Origin: Acidobacteriota bacterium
GTDB taxonomy: Bacteria > Acidobacteriota > Terriglobia > Bryobacterales > Bryobacteraceae
NCBI GenBank assembly: GCA_029776225.1
Contig: JAKOTR010000032.1
Span: forward strand, 1 to 64,000
Direction of reading: 5' to 3'
Length of the DNA stretch: 64,000 bases
The stretch's first letter is position 1; every line of letters begins with the position of its first letter. Positions 58,978 to 64,000 of this stretch are shown piece by piece. The notes beneath the pieces were generated by a model. That model was not told the origin of the DNA, did no database searches, and saw nothing but the letters and a program-made list of their open reading frames with translations. Made by a program: the position numbers and the translations under genes.

Positions 58978-60888
58978 GTGGCGAGTCGGGTCTGGAACAG
59001 CCGCGTGTTCCGTCTTGCACTGATTGCAATAGCGGTTGTTATCGCGGCGGGGGCATGGCTGCTGCACCGTGCAGGGCGCGCCCTGGACGAATCATCGCAA
59101 ATCGCAGCGGCCGAATCAGCCGTAGAATTTACAACCACGCGTTTGGACCGCGAATTGCCCCAGGTGGAAGCGATCGCGGCGCCGGCGGTCTTTCACGATG
59201 CCGCCATCTATCTCGGCAAGCTCTATGTATGCGGGCCGGCCGGACTTATTGAACTCGATTCCAGCGGCGGCGTGCGCGCGCAGTACCGGGCGGGGATTGA
59301 GTTACCGGGTCCGCTGGGCGCCATCGCGGCAGGCATTGCCGGCGCTAGCGAATCGGAGCTTTTCATTGCCACCGCGGGAGAAGGGCTAATTGCGTTCAAC
59401 GGCCGCGAATTTCGGCAGATCCGTCCGGAGGGCGCTCCCTATCGAACGATCACGGCGCTGCTTCCGCTGCCCACGGGACGTATCCTGCTCGGAACGCACA
59501 AGAAAGGCGTGCTGGTCTACGACGGCAGGCACATTGCGCCGTTTCACGCGGCGCTCACGGATCTCCCGGTGACCGCACTGGCGGGCGACGACGCCGGCGT
59601 ATGGGTGGGCACACTGGACCGCGGCGTGCTCCACTGGCGTGCAGGAGAAGTAAATGTGTTCGGGGAGACCGAGGGGCTGCCCGATCCGCAAGTCCTTTCG
59701 CTGGCCGTAAAGGGCGACAGCGCGTACGCGGGCACGCCGATGGGAGTGGCGGAATTCACCGGCGGGCGCTTCACGCGGGTGCTGGTCCACGGCGTTTTCG
59801 CACAATCCCTGCTGGTGCGCGGCGACGTGCTGGCGATCGGCACGATGAACGAGGGCGTGGTGCAGGTCCCGCTGGGCGGCGGCCTTCCTCGGCCCGGCGC
59901 GGCGATGGGCGAACCGCTCCCCGGTAAGATCGAGCGGCTGATCGAAACCGGCGGCGCGATTCTTGCCGTCGCGGACCACGGGCTCTACCGCGTGGATGAG
60001 CGGCGCGGCGCCTGGAGCCGCCTGGATGCCGGCGCGCACGCCGTGCTGGCCGACCGCAACATTTCCGCGCTCAGTTTCGATTCCGCCGGACGCCTCTGGG
60101 TGGGTTACTTTGACCGCGGCCTCGACATTCTGGAGCCGGGACTCGAACGCGCGACGCACATCGAAGATGACCGCGTCTTCTGTGTGAATCGCATCGTAGA
60201 AGACCGCGAGCGCGGCATCATGGCGGTGGCGACGGCGAACGGCCTTGTGCTGTTCGACCGCGCGGGCAGGCAGCGGCAGGCGCTGGGGCGCGCCGAAGGA
60301 TTAATCGCCGACCAGGTCACCGACGTGATCGTGCGTCCGGGCTGGATGACGGTGGCTACGCCGGCGGGCATCACCTTTCTTGATGCGGCGGGTATGCGGA
60401 GCCTGTATGCTTTTCATGGATTGGTGAATAATCACGTATACGCGCTTGCGGCGTCTGGCGGGAGGCTGCTGGCGGGAACGCTCGGCGGGCTTTCCGTGCT
60501 CGACGGCGATGTGGTGCGGGCAAACTACACCACGGCGAACTCGGGGCTGCGGCACAACTGGATTACGGCCGTCGCGGCGGTGGACAGCGAGTGGTTCGTG
60601 GGCACCTACGGGGCGGGCGTGCTGCGGTTCGACGGTTCGAGCTGGCGCGGATTTGCCGACCTGCCGGCCAATTTCGAAGTGAACGCCAACGCCATCCTGA
60701 CCACCGAACGCGCGGTGTATGCGGGTTCGCTGGCGGGCGGGCTGTACATCTACGAGCGCGCCTCCGGACGATGGAGAAACATGACAGCCGGGCTCCCTTC
60801 GAACAACGTGACCGCGCTTGCGGCGCATAACGGCTACATCTACGCCGGGACCGATAACGGTCTGGTGCGGTTCAGAGAGGCCCTGTGA
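58978..60888 (+). CDS. Two-component-type beta-propeller protein, membrane-anchored
   Basis: The product has 636 residues with GTG 58978. An N-terminal TM helix (LALIAIAVVIAAGAWLL) anchors it with the rest outside. About 12-13 short WD-like blades are visible (GRLWVGYFDRGLDILEPG; NRIVEDRERGIMAVATANGL; HNWITAVAAVDSEWFVGTYG). These are the Reg_prop/YncE-like propeller repeats found in sensor histidine kinases and in stand-alone acidobacterial proteins. No kinase domain follows. The next gene overlaps by 4 bp. Confidence 0.8.
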   Translation: MASRVWNSRVFRLALIAIAVVIAAGAWLLHRAGRALDESSQIAAAESAVEFTTTRLDRELPQVEAIAAPAVFHDAAIYLGKLYVCGPAGLIELDSSGGVRAQYRAGIELPGPLGAIAAGIAGASESELFIATAGEGLIAFNGREFRQIRPEGAPYRTITALLPLPTGRILLGTHKKGVLVYDGRHIAPFHAALTDLPVTALAGDDAGVWVGTLDRGVLHWRAGEVNVFGETEGLPDPQVLSLAVKGDSAYAGTPMGVAEFTGGRFTRVLVHGVFAQSLLVRGDVLAIGTMNEGVVQVPLGGGLPRPGAAMGEPLPGKIERLIETGGAILAVADHGLYRVDERRGAWSRLDAGAHAVLADRNISALSFDSAGRLWVGYFDRGLDILEPGLERATHIEDDRVFCVNRIVEDRERGIMAVATANGLVLFDRAGRQRQALGRAEGLIADQVTDVIVRPGWMTVATPAGITFLDAAGMRSLYAFHGLVNNHVYALAASGGRLLAGTLGGLSVLDGDVVRANYTTANSGLRHNWITAVAAVDSEWFVGTYGAGVLRFDGSSWRGFADLPANFEVNANAILTTERAVYAGSLAGGLYIYERASGRWRNMTAGLPSNNVTALAAHNGYIYAGTDNGLVRFREAL

Positions 60889-63167
60889 GACTCGCCGCTG
60901 CTCTGTTCCTGTTGCCGGCGCTGGCGTTCGCGGACGCCGGTGTCCTGATCCCTTCCAACCGGCAGCAGCCCGATCCGTCCGTGCTGTCGCTGGAGGAGAT
61001 GGCGATCGATATACGGATCGATAACGGCGACGCGCGGGTCGCGATCCGGCAGATCTTTGCCAGCCATCACCCGGCGGTGCTCGAAGGCACCTACCTGTTC
61101 GCGCTCCCCGGAAACGCGGCGGTTTCCGACTTCGCGGTGTGGGATGATGTCACCCGCATCCCCGGCGTGATCCTGGAGCGGCGGCGCGCCGAGGAGATCT
61201 ATCAGAACCTGAAGTGGCAGGCGATCGATCCCGGGCTGCTGCAGATGGGCGAGCAGGGCACGCCGCGGGAGGCGGGTCGCACTGCCGTCTTTAGCGCGCG
61301 CATTGTGCCCATTCCGGCGTACGGCACCAAGCGGCTGGAACTCGAGTATCACGAGAGGATCCCCGTGGTGGATCTGCGTTCGATGTTTGCCGTGCCGCTG
61401 CGGCCCGACGCCTACCAGGCGCAGACGGCAGGCCTGCTGACCATCAACTTCGAGCTGCGCTCGGCCCACCGGATTGCCGAGTTCGCGCCGGTCAGCAAAG
61501 CGTACCCGCTGCAAATCACCGCCAACACGCCCAACCTCGTGCGGGCGGCTTTTCAGGGCCGCAACGTTGTCTTTAGCGAGGATTTCGCGGTGCGGTATAC
61601 GCTCGAGGCCAGCCTCGCGGACCGGTTTCAGGTGCTCGCGCATCGCGAGGCGAACGAGCCGGGATTCTTCGAGGCTTCGGCCCTGATCGCGCCCGGACAG
61701 CAGAGCGCCGGCGGCGCCCCGCGCACCGTGGTGGTGCTGTTCGACAATTCGCTCTCCATGCAGTGGGAGAAGCTCGAACGGAATTTTCTGGCGCTCGAAA
61801 CGCTACTGCGTTCGCTGCGGCCGGAAGACCGGTTCAACCTCCTGCTGTTCAACACCGAAGTGAAGCCGTTCGCCCCGGCGCCGGTTGCGGCGGAGACGGC
61901 GTCCGTCGAGAAGGCGCTCGAATTCGTGCGCGCGAGTCTGCTGCGCGGCGGCACCGATCTGGAGAAAGCGCTCGAAGCGGCGCTGGCGCAGTTTTCCAAG
62001 GGCGAATCCTACCTGGTGCTTTTGAGCGACGGCAACCCGACGCGCGGCGCGATTCGCACCGCAACACTGGCATCGAGGTATGCGGCGAAGTGGCAGCAGG
62101 CGCGGCCGCGGACGTACGTGTTCGCTGTCGGCGACGACGCCAACATGCCGCTGCTGAAAATGCTGGCGCGCAGCGACGGCATTGTCGAGTGGGTGCGCTC
62201 CACCGAACCGCCGGAGTTCAAGCTGAATGCCTTTGTTTCCAGGATCGGGCGGCGGCCGATAGAAAACCTTCGGTTTGCCGCCGCGCCGGCATCGAATTTC
62301 GACATGGTGTACCCGCTGGAGAGCGGCACCTTCGGCGGCTCCGTGGCGGCGTGGGTCGGGCAATACAAGCAGCCGGGACAGGCAACGTTCACCATTCGCG
62401 GCGTGCGCGACGGAAAGCCGCTGGACATCCGCGCGCAGGCGGCGCTGCCTGCGCAGAGCGCCGATCATCCGCACTTGCCGCGCACCTGGGCGCGCGCACG
62501 GGTGGACGCGCTGCTCGAAAAAATCGAACGCGAGGGCGAGGATCGCGCTACCATCGACGAGATCATACGGCTGGCGCGGAAATACAAGTTCGTTACGCCC
62601 TACACGTCGTTTCTCGCCGCGCCGCGCGCTCTGCTGCGCCCGCGGTTGATCCGTCCGGGAGATCCGGTGCTGCGGGTGAGGACCGATCCCTCGGTGGTGT
62701 CTGTGACCGCGCTGTTTCCCTTCGGGCTGGTGAAGGAACTGCGCTATCTGAAGCGCGAGGACATCTGGCAGACGCGGTTTCTCGCGCCCGTGGACATGAA
62801 CGACGGCACCTATCGCGTGCGGCTGCTGCTCCGCGACCGCTCCGGCCACGTCTACCGCGAATCGAAGACGTTTGTCATCGCGAGCAAGCCTCCGGTGGTG
62901 CGCGTGCGGCTGGAAAAGGAACGGTTCCGGCGTGGCGAGACGGTGCGCATCCGCGCCGCTGCTTCCGAGACCACGCGCACGCTGACCGCGCGCATGTACG
63001 GCATCGCGCCTGTCAACCTGAGATGGAATGCGCGCGAGAAGACAAATACGGGCGAGTTTGTCGTGCCTGCGCACTTGCCGGCCGGCCGCTACACCATGAC
63101 GGTAACGGCTGAGGACTTCGCGCACAACATCGGAACCCAGGAGGTGGCCCTTGAAGTGGTTCCGTAG
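60885..63167 (+). CDS. VIT-VWA domain protein
   Basis: The product has 760 residues (GTG 60885). After a short signal (ALFLLPALAFA), a VIT domain at 30-180 reads MAIDIRIDNGDARVAIRQIF, LEGTYLFALPGNAAVSDFAV and RRRAEEIYQNLK. A VWA domain at about 280-450 has FDNSLSMQWEK, a DxSxS-type MIDAS, and GGTDLEKALEAALAQF and VLLSDGNPTRG. The rest carries beta domains ending AEDFAHNIGTQEVALEVVP. It resembles inter-alpha-trypsin-inhibitor heavy-chain-type proteins of bacteria and Vault-protein-associated families. It overlaps the neighbours both ways, so it is probably in one transcript with the propeller and the TPR gene. Confidence 0.85.
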   Translation: MRLAAALFLLPALAFADAGVLIPSNRQQPDPSVLSLEEMAIDIRIDNGDARVAIRQIFASHHPAVLEGTYLFALPGNAAVSDFAVWDDVTRIPGVILERRRAEEIYQNLKWQAIDPGLLQMGEQGTPREAGRTAVFSARIVPIPAYGTKRLELEYHERIPVVDLRSMFAVPLRPDAYQAQTAGLLTINFELRSAHRIAEFAPVSKAYPLQITANTPNLVRAAFQGRNVVFSEDFAVRYTLEASLADRFQVLAHREANEPGFFEASALIAPGQQSAGGAPRTVVVLFDNSLSMQWEKLERNFLALETLLRSLRPEDRFNLLLFNTEVKPFAPAPVAAETASVEKALEFVRASLLRGGTDLEKALEAALAQFSKGESYLVLLSDGNPTRGAIRTATLASRYAAKWQQARPRTYVFAVGDDANMPLLKMLARSDGIVEWVRSTEPPEFKLNAFVSRIGRRPIENLRFAAAPASNFDMVYPLESGTFGGSVAAWVGQYKQPGQATFTIRGVRDGKPLDIRAQAALPAQSADHPHLPRTWARARVDALLEKIEREGEDRATIDEIIRLARKYKFVTPYTSFLAAPRALLRPRLIRPGDPVLRVRTDPSVVSVTALFPFGLVKELRYLKREDIWQTRFLAPVDMNDGTYRVRLLLRDRSGHVYRESKTFVIASKPPVVRVRLEKERFRRGETVRIRAAASETTRTLTARMYGIAPVNLRWNAREKTNTGEFVVPAHLPAGRYTMTVTAEDFAHNIGTQEVALEVVP

Positions 63168-64000
63168 CCGTGTCCTGTTGCCGGCATGCGGCGCGGCTGC
63201 CGCGCTGGCCCTCTATGCGGACCTGCCCGCGTGGTTGCAGCACATCCCGGCGCTGCCGGGGCGCGAAGGCGTGTTCTTCCGGACGGAGCCGATGCCGGGC
63301 GGGCCCGTGGCGGTGCGGCGTCCTCCGGCGGAAGCGAGGGCCGAGCTGACGAAACTGATCGCGGCCGCGCCAGCCGACGCCGAACTGCACGCGCTGCGGG
63401 CGCGGGTATCCGAGGAGCAGCTCGATTTCACCGCGGCGGAGCAGGACTGGCTGCGGTTCGCCGAATTAGCGCCGGATAAGGCCGCGGGACAGCTCGCGCT
63501 GGCGGATTTCTACCACCGGCGGCTGCGGCCGGACGATGAACTTCGCGCGCTGGCCGCGGCGGCGGCACAACCCACGCCGCCCCAGGAAAGTCTCCAGCCC
63601 GCTTCGCAACAGCGGTCCTGGCGCGCATTTGAGCGCGCGGTGGCGCTTGTCGAGGCGCAGGCGTTGCCTGTGGAAACGGGTCTCACGCAATTCCGTGCGT
63701 GGATCGCGCGGTATCCGCAGGAGCGGGCCGCTTACCAGCGGTTCTTCGACTACGCCCTGGCGCACAAACGGTTTGACGCGGCGTCTGAGGTGATCGCCGC
63801 GCACCAGAAGGCGTTCCCTGAGGACGCCGTGTTCCCGGTGAGCGCGCGTGCGCGCATCGAAGAGAGCCGGGGATCCGTGGAGCAGGCGCTGGCCGTTTAC
63901 GATCGCGCGTTCGAGCCGCTGTGGCCGCCCGAGCTGGTCAAGGAATACTTCGGTTTGCTGGAGCGAACACGCAACCTGCGGCGCTTTCTCGAGCGTGCGC
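63151..64000 (+). CDS. TPR-like secreted protein (cut by window end)
   Basis: TTG 63151 is supported by AGGAGGTGG just upstream and overlaps the previous gene by 17 bp. The visible 283 residues start MKWFRSRVLLPACGAAAALA, a signal sequence, then contain a likely alpha-solenoid: RARVSEEQLDFTAAEQDWLR, FAELAPDKAAGQLALADFYH, ERAAYQRFFDYALAHKRFDA. The repeats are TPR-like. It is probably co-expressed with the VIT-VWA gene. The C-terminus is outside the window. Confidence 0.75.
   Translation, partial: MKWFRSRVLLPACGAAAALALYADLPAWLQHIPALPGREGVFFRTEPMPGGPVAVRRPPAEARAELTKLIAAAPADAELHALRARVSEEQLDFTAAEQDWLRFAELAPDKAAGQLALADFYHRRLRPDDELRALAAAAAQPTPPQESLQPASQQRSWRAFERAVALVEAQALPVETGLTQFRAWIARYPQERAAYQRFFDYALAHKRFDAASEVIAAHQKAFPEDAVFPVSARARIEESRGSVEQALAVYDRAFEPLWPPELVKEYFGLLERTRNLRRFLERA

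Noticed and set aside
61803-63125. Minus-strand ORF of 440 codons opposite the VIT-VWA gene
   Set aside because: It is Arg/His-rich shadow sequence over a recognised protein.
1-64000. CRISPR arrays, insertion sequences and rRNA genes
   Set aside because: No regularly spaced repeats, transposase genes or rRNA sequences were seen.

Overview
The window is GC-rich bacterial chromosome. A large TonB-dependent receptor, von Willebrand A (VWA) and VIT-VWA secreted proteins, TPR and beta-propeller proteins, and short SPASM-type radical SAM enzymes suggest an acidobacterium of the Solibacter/Bryobacter type. That placement is inference from gene content; no rRNA or marker gene is present.

Region A (1-13,170, mostly + strand) begins inside a TonB-dependent receptor gene. 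A LolA-fold secreted protein follows, then four tightly coupled genes: a flippase-like membrane protein, a CDP-alcohol phosphatidyltransferase with a degenerate nucleotidyltransferase domain, a stand-alone nucleotidyltransferase, and an endonuclease/exonuclease/phosphatase-fold hydrolase. Three different radical SAM proteins come next, interleaved with a Pal/OmpA lipoprotein, a pseudo-receiver protein, a 25-codon ORF with a good ribosome binding site, and a TraR/DksA zinc-finger protein. Together these look like an uncharacterised lipid or small-molecule modification locus.

Region B (13,190-22,663) is an RND efflux locus. A TetR repressor and a small STAS-like protein lie on the minus strand. 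A GAF-GAF-AAA-Fis sigma-54 activator and the adaptor-pump-outer-membrane-channel operon lie on the plus strand.

Region C (about 22,900-49,400, nearly all minus strand) is a long-tailed phage-type structural module, a prophage or gene-transfer-agent-like element. Reading from the right it encodes small early ORFs, a ParB-like DNA methyltransferase interrupted by an intein, terminase, gpW-like protein, portal, a prohead protease-major capsid fusion, head-tail connectors, tail tube, tail chaperone with a clear -1 frameshift signal, tape measure, a membrane-anchored endolysin, and the tail tip. No integrase, repressor or replication gene is visible. Its right end abuts the 3' end of a tRNA-Val(GAC) gene at 49,814-49,890.

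Region D (49,890-64,000) is ordinary chromosome: a small putative zinc-ribbon protein, a VWA-domain protein, adenosine deaminase, glycogen branching enzyme, a phytoene-dehydrogenase-like FAD enzyme, cytochrome c, a BON-domain protein, a TPR protein, and a three-gene set of beta-propeller, VIT-VWA and a TPR-like protein cut by the window end.

The strongest unusual signals are the programmed frameshift in the tail chaperone, the methyltransferase intein with a GIY-YIG-like insert, and the triple radical SAM/phospholipid-head-group cluster.
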